NCBI GenBank assembly: GCA_023819025.1
Contig: JAMWDC010000158.1
Span: 1 to 5,642, forward strand
Direction: 5' to 3'
DNA from: Candidatus Omnitrophota bacterium
Lineage (GTDB): Bacteria; Omnitrophota; Omnitrophia; Omnitrophales; Aquincolibacteriaceae
Length of the DNA: 5,642 nt
Every line of letters begins with the position of its first letter. The stretch's first letter is position 1. The notes below the pieces were generated by a model, which was given only the letters and a program-made list of their open reading frames with translations, had not been told where the DNA came from and made no database searches. The position numbers and the translations under genes were made by a program. Below, piece by piece: positions 1 through 5,642 of this stretch.

Positions 1-808
1 CTGGCGCTGTCAAAGAAGCCGCACAGCCGAACAAGACGCCGATTGCCTTGATGAGCACGCCGGACAGCATGGCCGATATCGGCGCAGGAGCTGAAGGATG
101 GGCATCGGGCAACCACGCATGAAAAGGAACGAGCGCTGCCTTCAGACCGAATCCCATGATCAATAAGGCCGTGACCGCCAACAAGATCCGGCTTCCGCTT
201 TTCTGAACCAAAACAGCCGCCATATCCGCCATGTTCAAGGTCGAGGTAAAACTATACAAAAACACAATGCCGAGCAGAATAAAATAGGAACCCACAGAAC
301 TCATCACCGCATATTTGAAGGAGGCCTCCAGTTCATGACGCTCCGTACCAAACGCCACCAAGGCGTAACTGGCGATCGAGGCTATTTCCAAAAACACAAA
401 CAGGTTAAAAATATCCCCCGTCACAATCACCCCATTCATCCCCGCAATCGTTAAAAGAAACAACGTGTAAAACTGCCATTTGGCCGTGTATCGTTCCATG
501 TAACAGATCCCATAGAGGGCGATACAACATGTCACCAAATTCACGGTCACCAGCATAAAGGCCGACAGACTATCCAGCACCATCGCAATACCTATCGGAG
601 GCTTCCAGGCGCCGACACTATAGACAAGTGTTCCGTGGATATTGGCTTCGCGGACTGCAAGGATAGAAAGACAGAATAAACAAAGCGTGGTGAGATTCCC
701 GAAGATATCAGGAACCCGTTTCATCCTTTCACCGACGATAGAAACCAAAAAGGCACTCGCCAGCGGGATCACCACAAAAAGCGGTATCATTTGACTCGAA
801 AGATTCAT
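1..808 (-). CDS. mrpD: MrpD/MnhD-like proton-conducting antiporter subunit (N-terminal 269 residues, partial)
   Basis: The gene starts at ATG 808 and runs off the left edge of the window. About 269 residues are visible, a little over half of the usual 480-500. Roughly eight helices can be seen, including the two N-terminal helices (about 8-25 and 35-51) that the 550-residue paralogue lacks. Canonical channel residues are intact: E141 in NLFVFLEIASIASYAL (trans-membrane 5), K223 in GFGLKAALVPFHAWLPD (trans-membrane 7), H230, the PAPISA bend (240-245) and K254 in trans-membrane 8. This is a full MrpD/MbhH-type antiporter subunit, expected to carry H+ in exchange for Na+ or to pump H+. AGGGA lies 9 bases before the ATG, and the ATG overlaps the mrpC stop by 4 bases. 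NuoN or NuoM is the alternative, but the MrpB and MrpC neighbours settle it. Confidence 0.92.
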   Translation of the reverse strand, partial: MNLSSQMIPLFVVIPLASAFLVSIVGERMKRVPDIFGNLTTLCLFCLSILAVREANIHGTLVYSVGAWKPPIGIAMVLDSLSAFMLVTVNLVTCCIALYGICYMERYTAKWQFYTLFLLTIAGMNGVIVTGDIFNLFVFLEIASIASYALVAFGTERHELEASFKYAVMSSVGSYFILLGIVFLYSFTSTLNMADMAAVLVQKSGSRILLAVTALLIMGFGLKAALVPFHAWLPDAHPSAPAPISAMLSGVLIKAIGVLFGCAASLTAP

Positions 809-1143
809 CCTCTAAGTTCCCTGATTTTTGTAATATCAAACGTTCCGTATTTCTCATAGATTCTCATCGCAATCCCCACCAGCAATGCCATGGAGGCAAG
901 CCCAATGACAATGGAAGTAAGCACCAAGGCCTGAGGAAGGGCATCCACCATATTCGTAATTTGAGTGTCCGGCGAATAGATCGGCGCGCGGCCTTCGATG
1001 CGGTAAGCGACGAGAATAAAAAACAAATTCACCGCATATTCGGCGATCGTCAAACCGATAATGATTTTGATGATATTCCGTTTACGCAATACACAATAGA
1101 GCCCGATGCAAAACAAGACAAGGCACAGATAATAGGCCATCAT
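805..1143 (-). CDS. mrpC: MrpC/MnhC-like (NuoK-like) antiporter subunit (MbhG-like)
   Basis: A 112-residue protein with three helices, the usual size of the MrpC/NuoK family. The helix-2 glutamate that corresponds to E36 of NuoK is present as E35 in IIIGLTIAEYAVNLFF. The MrpC-specific loop is seen as D67-A-L-P-Q-A-L-V-L-T76, where most relatives have DPLPQALVLT. These features favour MrpC over the NuoK of complex I. The glutamate lies on the ion path along the membrane arm. The gene opens with two consecutive ATGs. The first (1143) overlaps the mrpB stop and has GGAG 8 bases upstream, so I chose it; the second would shorten the protein by one residue. Its TGA stop overlaps the mrpD ATG (808-805). 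Confidence 0.93.
   Translation of the reverse strand: MMAYYLCLVLFCIGLYCVLRKRNIIKIIIGLTIAEYAVNLFFILVAYRIEGRAPIYSPDTQITNMVDALPQALVLTSIVIGLASMALLVGIAMRIYEKYGTFDITKIRELRG
818..822 (-). promoter_or_regulatory. Ribosome binding site for mrpD
   Basis: AGGGA on the minus strand, 9 bases before the ATG at 808 and inside the end of mrpC. A second purine run (AGAGG) touches the ATG but is too close to act. Confidence 0.6.
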
Positions 1144-1592
1144 TTTTTCTGCTCCGATTCAAATTTCAGAATGACCAAGGCGATAAAGATGGAAAAAAGT
1201 CCGGCGCCGACCTTTAGGCTAATCGCAATATTGCAAAAAGGAATAATACCGGCGCTGAACAACCGGAAGGGTTCCCCCTTCGCGATAAAATTAAGGAAGA
1301 AATACCCCCCTGCAAATCCGAGCAGGGCAATCGCCAGAAAAATCATGGCGCCCATCCCTTCAAATAAGGAAATCGCCGCCTGCGGCACTCTCTTAAACGC
1401 CACATCTTTTCCGTATGCCAACATCAAATGCACAAAAGACAGAGCAACAATCACACCGCCCGCAAAACCGCCGCCGGGCGATATGTGACCGTGAGAAAAA
1501 ATGTAGATGCCGTAAAGAAGAATCAAACCCACCGTCAGTCGGGTAATCGTCTTGACAATCAGCGTCATACCCGGTTCATGTTCTCTACACAT
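1140..1592 (-). CDS. mrpB: MrpB/MnhB-like Na+/H+ antiporter subunit (MbhF-like)
   Basis: A 150-residue membrane protein of the MnhB family with about four helices. The diagnostic motif is Y27-G-I-Y then H34-G-H36-I-S-P-G-G-G-F43, followed by GG and a helix, as in MrpB and MbhF. The N-terminus (GMTLIVKTITR, 8-18) is also typical. Subunits of this type form part of the Na+-linked portion of Mrp and Mbh complexes and have no known catalytic residues of their own. The ATG at 1592 is preferred over Met9 because GGGAG lies 10 bases upstream of it and no comparable site precedes Met9. The stop overlaps the start of the next gene (ATGA, 1143-1140). Length is normal for the family. Confidence 0.93.
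   Translation of the reverse strand: MCREHEPGMTLIVKTITRLTVGLILLYGIYIFSHGHISPGGGFAGGVIVALSFVHLMLAYGKDVAFKRVPQAAISLFEGMGAMIFLAIALLGFAGGYFFLNFIAKGEPFRLFSAGIIPFCNIAISLKVGAGLFSIFIALVILKFESEQKK
1152..1155 (-). promoter_or_regulatory. Ribosome binding site for mrpC
   Basis: GGAG on the minus strand, 8 bases before the first of two tandem ATGs (1143) and inside the end of mrpB. The spacing fits the first ATG better than the second (11 bases). Confidence 0.6.
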
Positions 1593-1597
1593 AGGGG

Positions 1598-2140
1598 CTA
1601 GTCTCCCTTTTCCGTCTCTTCTTGCCTTTTTCTTCCGACCCGCCGCATCACCGTCATCACACCGAGAACGCCCGTAAAGATTACCGTGGCCTCCCCCAAA
1701 GTATCGTAGGCCCTGTAATCGAGGATGATCGCCGCGACAAGGTTCGTCGCCCCTGTCTTAAGCAACCCCTCCTTCAGATAAACCTCGGCCACACGCATGA
1801 TCGGATAACCAAACGGCGGAAGATCCTTTAAGGCTTCAATCGATACGTATAAAAAAACCGCAATAAACGCTAAAGTAATGATGCTGTTTAAAAGCCATCT
1901 CCCGGACGTCGAGAATGGAAGATCCTTGCGGATCGTTGCCCGAATCAAGATAATCAAACACAGGATTTCGACCACGAGCTGAGTGATCGCGAGATCCGGC
2001 GCTTTAAGCACGAGAAAGGTAATCGAAAGGGCCAAGCCCACTGCGCCGACGGCCACAACCGAAGAAAGCAGGTCCTTGACTTCGATCGCGATAATCGCCC
2101 CCGCAATCATGAAGATCAGCAGCACATAAAGATCAACCAT
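1598..2140 (-). CDS. Fused MbhD-MbhE-like membrane subunit (DUF4040 plus MrpA C-terminal domain)
   Basis: A 180-residue membrane protein. Its first half has about three helices and carries LKAPDLAITQLVVE (45-58), the DUF4040/MbhD signature with the membrane glutamate E58. Its second half carries GATNLVAAIILDYRAYDTLGE (about 130-150), the signature of MbhE and of the extreme C-terminus of MrpA. A helix at about 83-101 and an amphipathic linker join the two, and a basic/acidic hydrophilic tail closes the protein. In archaeal Mbh these parts are two genes, and in Mrp antiporters they are the tail of the large MrpA. Here they are one separate gene. In Mbh structures this region lies in the ion-translocating membrane arm. 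The start ATG at 2140 has AGG 7 bases upstream and lies 4 bases after the antiporter stop. The TAG stop is 5 bases before mrpB. Confidence 0.88.
   Translation of the reverse strand: MVDLYVLLIFMIAGAIIAIEVKDLLSSVVAVGAVGLALSITFLVLKAPDLAITQLVVEILCLIILIRATIRKDLPFSTSGRWLLNSIITLAFIAVFLYVSIEALKDLPPFGYPIMRVAEVYLKEGLLKTGATNLVAAIILDYRAYDTLGEATVIFTGVLGVMTVMRRVGRKRQEETEKGD
1603..1607 (-). promoter_or_regulatory. Ribosome binding site deciding the mrpB start
   Basis: GGGAG on the minus strand, 10 bases before the ATG at 1592 and within the last codons of the MbhD-MbhE-like gene. It favours Met1 of MrpB over Met9, which has no comparable site. Confidence 0.6.
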
Positions 2141-2144
2141 ATTT

Positions 2145-3797
2145 TTACCTGATGAGTAATAGATAAAACAGTATTCCCAAACCTAATAAACACCATGCCA
2201 GATAGGTGGGAAGGACTCCATTGTGGAGATAACTCAAAAATTTATTAAACCCAAAAGTTATTTGAGTCCCCACATCGTAAAGATCAAATATCTTCTTTTC
2301 GGCCAGCCGGTAAATAATTTTCAATGGCCCGATTTCCTGAATCGTATTATAGAATTCCGTCCCCGAAACCCGCATGTCTGGATGATTCTTGATGAGCTCT
2401 CCGCCTACAAAGGTCTCTGTCTCCCTGGTTTTAGTCATCGAACCCAGAAAATAAATCACGAATCCCAAAATAATGCCCGCCAATATCAAGATCGTGGCCA
2501 AACTCGCCTGCCACATTCCTAAAAAGGTAACGCCTTCGCCCAAGCCAGGAAGGATAAACATTTTCAATGGAACCGGATAAGCAAACACTCCAAAGAAAAT
2601 ACACAAAGAGGCCAGGGTTAGAGCTGGAATCAGCATCATCGGACCGACGTCGCGGGTTTGGGGAATTGTTCCTTTTTGTTCCTGAAACGACTGACCGAGA
2701 AAAACCGCGTGGATTAATTTCATGAAACTGGCTAACGTAAGGGCACTTCCAAACATCGCTGCAACAAGCCAGAGAATCCAAAGATAGCCGCCAGCCTTAG
2801 CCGTTTCGATAATCCCCTGATACACCATCCACTTGGAAGCAAACCCATTAAGAGGCGGAATGCCCGATATGGCAAATGCCGCCACTAAAAAGGACAAAAA
2901 GGTAATCGGCATCACTGTGCCCAAAGCACCCAGTTTGGCTAAATCAGTTGTTCCGGTTCTTTTTTCTACGGCGCCAGCGCCAAGGAATAGACATGCTTTA
3001 TAAATTGCATGGTTCAGCATATGAAATAAACCGCCTGAGATTCCAACAGAATTTCCCGTCCCGATTCCCAAGACCATGTACCCCACCTGGCTGACGGCAT
3101 GATAACCCAACAGTTTCTTGAAATCATGCTGGACCAGCGCCATCATCACGGCAGCCACAATCGTGACACTACCAACGATCATGAGAACAGTATTCATCGC
3201 AAGATTCATCTGAAACATATCCAAAGAGAGTCTTGTCAGAAAATAGATGCCCAACAGTTTATCCAAAGATGCAGGTAAATAGGCCGTCACTGGGATCGGT
3301 GCATCCTGGGCAGTATCCGGAACCCAGGTATGAAACGGCATCGCACCTGCTTTGGCAAAAGCGCCTGCGGCGAGGCATCCGTAGGCCAAAATGGCAGCCT
3401 TTGAACTGAGTGTCAAACTTATTTCGTCCATCTGGAAGGATCCCTGCAGACGCCATAGGATTGAGATCCCCAACAGCATCAACGCATCCGTACCGCCGAT
3501 GATGATAAAGGTCTTCTTCGCCGTATAGGAAGTCCGTTCGGAATCTCCAAAAAGAATTAATAAGTAGAGCAGGAATCCTAGAAAACCCCAAAGAACCAAG
3601 AAGAGAACCAAATGATTCGAGAAAACCACCCCCAGAGAAGCCAGCATGGTGAAAATCAAATATAGGTAATAAGAAATCAATCCCTTTTTCCCTTTCATAA
3701 ATCCGATGGAATACATCAGTGTCAGGGCGGAAAAGAAAACAACAAACCCCCCGATAAAAAGCGAAAGATGATCAAACCTGAACCACTGAGTATCCAT
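2145..3797 (-). CDS. Proton-conducting membrane subunit, NuoL/MrpA/HyfB-like (550 aa)
   Basis: A polytopic inner-membrane protein of the proton-conducting antiporter family, with roughly 14 predicted helices. Family landmarks are YSIGFMKG (29-36), K149 and P154-F-H156-T-W in FAKAGAMPFHTWVPD, K180, QHDFKKLLGYHAVSQVGYM (223-241), H259/H263/K267 in the broken helix, and SGIPPLNGFASK (311-322). These cover the usual Lys and His relay of one ion channel. Two departures stand out. The trans-membrane 5 glutamate is replaced by Gly71 (LVLWGFLG), and the protein begins about 70 residues later than normal, lacking the first two helices. After the channel core, a hydrophilic stretch (about 455-510, with FVGGE and VSGTEFYNTI) resembles the HyfB C-terminus, and a last helix follows at 530-549. 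The ATG at 3797 lies 13 bases after the hydrogenase stop with only a weak purine-rich site. It probably stands for the N-terminal part of MrpA; a NuoL or HyfB name would be equally fair. Confidence 0.9.
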   Translation of the reverse strand: MDTQWFRFDHLSLFIGGFVVFFSALTLMYSIGFMKGKKGLISYYLYLIFTMLASLGVVFSNHLVLFLVLWGFLGFLLYLLILFGDSERTSYTAKKTFIIIGGTDALMLLGISILWRLQGSFQMDEISLTLSSKAAILAYGCLAAGAFAKAGAMPFHTWVPDTAQDAPIPVTAYLPASLDKLLGIYFLTRLSLDMFQMNLAMNTVLMIVGSVTIVAAVMMALVQHDFKKLLGYHAVSQVGYMVLGIGTGNSVGISGGLFHMLNHAIYKACLFLGAGAVEKRTGTTDLAKLGALGTVMPITFLSFLVAAFAISGIPPLNGFASKWMVYQGIIETAKAGGYLWILWLVAAMFGSALTLASFMKLIHAVFLGQSFQEQKGTIPQTRDVGPMMLIPALTLASLCIFFGVFAYPVPLKMFILPGLGEGVTFLGMWQASLATILILAGIILGFVIYFLGSMTKTRETETFVGGELIKNHPDMRVSGTEFYNTIQEIGPLKIIYRLAEKKIFDLYDVGTQITFGFNKFLSYLHNGVLPTYLAWCLLGLGILFYLLLIR

Positions 3798-3810
3798 TTT
3801 GACTCTTTGT

Positions 3811-4992
3811 TTACCTTTTGTATTTTTCTCTCAACTTTTCCGTCTTCTCTTGAGACAGCCGAATTAAATCTTCGCCGGTATAAATTTTTTTGCCTTTAAC
3901 ATCTCGGACAGCCATTCTTTCCGTACAGCAATAACAGGGATCAATGGCGGCCAAGATGATCGTTGCATCCGAAATGGCTTCACCGACAACCGTCGCTTTA
4001 TAAGTCGGAAGATTCATAAACGTCGGCGCCCTGACTTTATGGCGTACCGGACGATTCGTTCCGTCACTTCGCACATAATGGAAAGTCTCACCCCGGGGGG
4101 CTTCATGAACCCCAATGCCTTCCCCGGGAGGAATATCTTTAATTCTGGCATCGATCTCGCCTGAAGGAAGATTTAAAAGGCAGTCCTTCATGATCTTGAT
4201 GGACTCAAACATTTCTAAGACTCGAAGAACGACTTTATCAAAGACATCGCCGTTTTGAGTCACGATCATGTCCCATCCCGTCTTATCATACGCCGCATAA
4301 GGGGCGTTCTTTCTCACGTCGCGGGCAATACCCGAAGCCCGGGATGTCGGTCCCAGGGCCCCGAAACTTAGTGCCTCTTCTTTAGTCAGGATCCCAATTC
4401 CTTTTGTGCGGGCATGTAACACAGGATCATCTGCGACTGCCTTCTTGAGCATGTTTAACGTTGGTATGATCGAATCGATTTTCTTGAGGACCCCGGGTAT
4501 ATCCTCTGACTTGATATCACGCCGGACACCGCCGGGCTTAAACATCGCATAATTATTGCGATTGCCGGATAAAATCTCCATCACATCCAAAATTTCTTCA
4601 CGCAATTTCCAGGCCCACATATAAACTGTATTGTACCCGAGAAAATGCCCCGCGAGGCCGAGCCATAATAGATGGGAATGAATCCTCTCGCCTTCTGCGA
4701 TAATGGTCCGTATATATTTTGCACGATCCGGAACTTCGACCGGGATAATATCTTCTACGGCCTGGGTATAAGCGAACGGATGGCTTGTGGAACAAATACC
4801 GCAGATTCTTTCGATCACAAAAGTCGATTGGTCAAATGTTTTCATCTCGGAGAGCTTTTCGATCCCGCGATGGTTATATCCGATCCGAACATCAATGGCG
4901 ACTACTTTCTCGCCTTCCACCGTGAGCGAAAAGAATTCAGGTTCCTCTTGTAACGGATGATAAGGTCCGATAGGGATGATCGTCTTCGTCAT
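3811..4992 (-). CDS. Group 4 [NiFe] hydrogenase large (catalytic) subunit, NuoD/MbhL/EchE-like
   Basis: A 393-residue catalytic subunit expected to interconvert 2H+ + 2e- and H2 at a NiFe(CN)2CO centre on the cytoplasmic side. The N-terminal nickel motif is R62-I-C64-G-I-C67-S-T-S-H71, and the C-terminal one is D351-P-C353-Y-C355-C356-T-E-R359. All four expected Ni ligands (C64, C67, C353, C356) are present. This separates the protein from NuoD of complex I and from the MBX/sulfane reductase branch, which have lost them. The conserved YNHRGIEK block is at 39-46. C355 is an extra cysteine inside the second motif. A basic tail of about 34 residues follows R359, where HycE-type subunits are trimmed by an endopeptidase. 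The ATG at 4992 has GGAG 7 bases upstream, inside the preceding gene. The stop is 13 bases before the next gene. The exact HydDB subgroup (4d, 4e, 4g) cannot be decided here; the Mrp neighbours favour an Mbh-like type. Confidence 0.95.
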   Translation of the reverse strand: MTKTIIPIGPYHPLQEEPEFFSLTVEGEKVVAIDVRIGYNHRGIEKLSEMKTFDQSTFVIERICGICSTSHPFAYTQAVEDIIPVEVPDRAKYIRTIIAEGERIHSHLLWLGLAGHFLGYNTVYMWAWKLREEILDVMEILSGNRNNYAMFKPGGVRRDIKSEDIPGVLKKIDSIIPTLNMLKKAVADDPVLHARTKGIGILTKEEALSFGALGPTSRASGIARDVRKNAPYAAYDKTGWDMIVTQNGDVFDKVVLRVLEMFESIKIMKDCLLNLPSGEIDARIKDIPPGEGIGVHEAPRGETFHYVRSDGTNRPVRHKVRAPTFMNLPTYKATVVGEAISDATIILAAIDPCYCCTERMAVRDVKGKKIYTGEDLIRLSQEKTEKLREKYKR

Positions 4993-5471
4993 CTGTCAAC
5001 TCCGCGATCCCGGATAGCTGTTGAATCCCATTCCTTGTAATCCCTCCGCAAAGGATAAACACCGTCCGGCCATTCATCCGGCAGAAGAAGCCTGCGTAAA
5101 TCAGGATGGCCTTTGAAATGGATTCCCAAAATTTCGTGCATTTCCCGCTCGATCCAATTGGAGGCTTCAAAAATAGATGTCAGGGACTCGATTTCCGGAT
5201 GGGCTTTGTCCAATTTCACCCGGTAGGAAATCAATAAATTGATATCTTCAACCGTAAAATGATATAGGATTTCAAAATGAAAACGCATATCCACTCCCGA
5301 AGCAATATTGAACCTTGCGCCTAAATCCCGGAAGGTGTAACCGGCAATTTTTTTGATGGCCTCCGGTTTAATCCCGATATAGACCCGCTTGGGCGACTTA
5401 TCAAAAATATCGATAATATCGCCCTTAAACCTTTCTTGCAGATCCTTTAAAACACCTTCGCGCGTCAGCAC
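4989..5471 (-). CDS. Group 4 [NiFe] hydrogenase 30-kDa subunit, NuoC/MbhK/EchD-like
   Basis: A 160-residue cytoplasmic protein of the complex I 30-kDa (NuoC) family. The family signature is clear near the C-terminus: W106-I-E-R-E-M-H-E-I-L-G (106-116), then GHPDLRRLLLPDEW (121-134) and YPLRRDY (139-145). It has no membrane segment and no cysteines, so it carries no cofactor. In relatives it packs against the large subunit and helps assemble the peripheral arm. The start is a GTG at 5471: a TAG stop lies directly in frame upstream, so the frame opens there, and AAGGA sits 11 bases before it. Its TGA stop overlaps the ATG of the large-subunit gene (ATGA at 4992-4989), which suggests translational coupling. 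Full length for the short group 4 version of this family. NuoC of complex I is the alternative, but the partner large subunit has hydrogenase cysteines. Confidence 0.92.
   Translation of the reverse strand: MLTREGVLKDLQERFKGDIIDIFDKSPKRVYIGIKPEAIKKIAGYTFRDLGARFNIASGVDMRFHFEILYHFTVEDINLLISYRVKLDKAHPEIESLTSIFEASNWIEREMHEILGIHFKGHPDLRRLLLPDEWPDGVYPLRRDYKEWDSTAIRDRGVDR
5000..5003 (-). promoter_or_regulatory. Ribosome binding site for the hydrogenase large subunit
   Basis: GGAG on the minus strand, 7 bases before the ATG at 4992, inside the end of the 30-kDa subunit gene. It supports the overlapping ATGA start over any internal Met. Confidence 0.65.
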
Positions 5472-5479
5472 CTAATCCA

Positions 5480-5642
5480 TTATCCTTGATTTTTAACGGT
5501 TTTCTTCGAAGCCTGCTCGGCATTCGCCTTGACCTTCTCAATCAGTTTCACGGCGCCTGCGATGATCGCTTCCGCTTTCGGCGGACAGCCTGGAATATAA
5601 ACATCCATAGGAATAATATGATCCAAAGCAACAGGACAACTG
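5480..5642 (-). CDS. Group 4 [NiFe] hydrogenase small subunit, NuoB/MbhJ-like (C-terminal part only)
   Basis: Only the last 53 codons plus the TAA stop (5482-5480) are in the window; the 5' part lies beyond base 5642. The visible protein reads ...DHIIPMDVYIPGCPPKAEAI..., the hallmark C-terminal stretch of the NuoB / NiFe-hydrogenase small-subunit family. The cysteine of PGCPP is the last ligand of the proximal [4Fe-4S] cluster in that family. The other ligands are upstream and cannot be checked. The protein ends in a short Lys-rich hydrophilic tail. In the complex it would pass electrons from the ferredoxin-type clusters to the NiFe site of the large subunit. It is followed after 8 bases by the 30-kDa subunit gene, and small, 30-kDa, large is the same order as mbhJ-K-L and echC-D-E. 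The family is secure. The hydrogenase assignment, rather than complex I, rests on the large-subunit gene two positions downstream. Confidence 0.9.
   Translation of the reverse strand, partial: SCPVALDHIIPMDVYIPGCPPKAEAIIAGAVKLIEKVKANAEQASKKTVKNQG
5483..5487 (-). promoter_or_regulatory. Ribosome binding site for the GTG-started 30-kDa subunit
   Basis: AAGGA on the minus strand, 11 bases before the GTG at 5471 and overlapping the last codons of the small-subunit gene. The spacing is slightly long. Because an in-frame TAG sits immediately upstream of the GTG, this site together with that stop fixes the start. Confidence 0.55.

Noticed and set aside
961..1488. Long plus-strand open frame (175 codons) opposite mrpB and mrpC
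   Set aside because: It lies antisense to two clearly conserved genes, its product has no recognisable family motif, and there is no matching plus-strand gene context.
2223..2522. Plus-strand open frame opposite the C-terminal part of the 550-residue subunit
   Set aside because: Antisense shadow of a conserved membrane protein gene; the translation shows no family features.
2431..2781. Minus-strand open frame (116 codons) inside the 550-residue subunit gene in another frame
   Set aside because: It is internal to a gene with strong family motifs and its product is low in recognisable features; the same applies to 3259-3591.
3798..3810. Possible internal promoter or terminator between the hydrogenase and antiporter genes
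   Set aside because: Only 13 bases separate the genes and no hairpin or -35/-10 pair can be recognised with confidence.
4672..4953. Plus-strand open frame opposite the N-terminal half of the hydrogenase large subunit
   Set aside because: Antisense to the first nickel-motif region, so its openness is explained by the coding constraint of the real gene.
3811..4992. NuoD of respiratory complex I, or the large subunit of an MBX/sulfane reductase
   Set aside because: Both lack the full set of nickel-binding cysteines, which are all present here (C64, C67, C353, C356).
4937..5170. Minus-strand open frame across the 30-kDa / large-subunit junction
   Set aside because: It is out of frame with both conserved genes, and the ATGA overlap of those genes accounts for the region.

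Overview
The window is one strand of a tightly packed operon, read entirely on the minus strand (right to left). It encodes most of a membrane-bound group 4 (energy-converting) [NiFe] hydrogenase joined to a multi-subunit Mrp-type Na+/H+ antiporter module. Eight genes fill nearly every base. Neighbours overlap by 3-4 bases or are separated by 4-13 bases. I see no room for an internal promoter and no terminator-like hairpin. Both ends of the operon lie outside the window.

In transcription order the genes are: the C-terminal end of a NuoB-like hydrogenase small subunit (5480-5642, partial); a NuoC-like 30-kDa subunit (4989-5471); the NuoD-like [NiFe] large subunit with all four nickel-binding cysteines (3811-4992); a 550-residue NuoL/MrpA/HyfB-like proton-conducting membrane subunit (2145-3797); a 180-residue protein fusing MbhD-like (DUF4040) and MbhE-like segments, equivalent to the C-terminal part of MrpA (1598-2140); MrpB/MnhB (1140-1592); MrpC/MnhC, NuoK-like (805-1143); and the N-terminal 269 residues of MrpD/MnhD (1-808, partial). 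After the hydrogenase block the order is colinear with Mrp operons (A-B-C-D), with MrpA represented by two separate genes.

From knowledge of these families, the small, 30-kDa and large subunits form the cytoplasmic arm, which moves electrons between a ferredoxin-type donor and protons at the NiFe site. The hydrophobic subunits would couple that reaction to H+ or Na+ movement across the membrane. The membrane anchor (NuoH/MbhM-like), the ferredoxin-like subunit (NuoI/MbhN-like) and MrpE/F/G-like subunits are not in the window. They must lie outside it or be absent.

The organism is probably an anaerobic, H2-metabolising bacterium of moderate GC content, given the Shine-Dalgarno sites, ATG/GTG starts and operon style. 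The phylum cannot be read from this sequence. I found no mobile element, RNA gene, CRISPR array or defence system. The points most worth a second look are a Glu-to-Gly change at the trans-membrane 5 position of the 550-residue subunit, its missing first two helices, and the rearranged Mrp/Mbh architecture.
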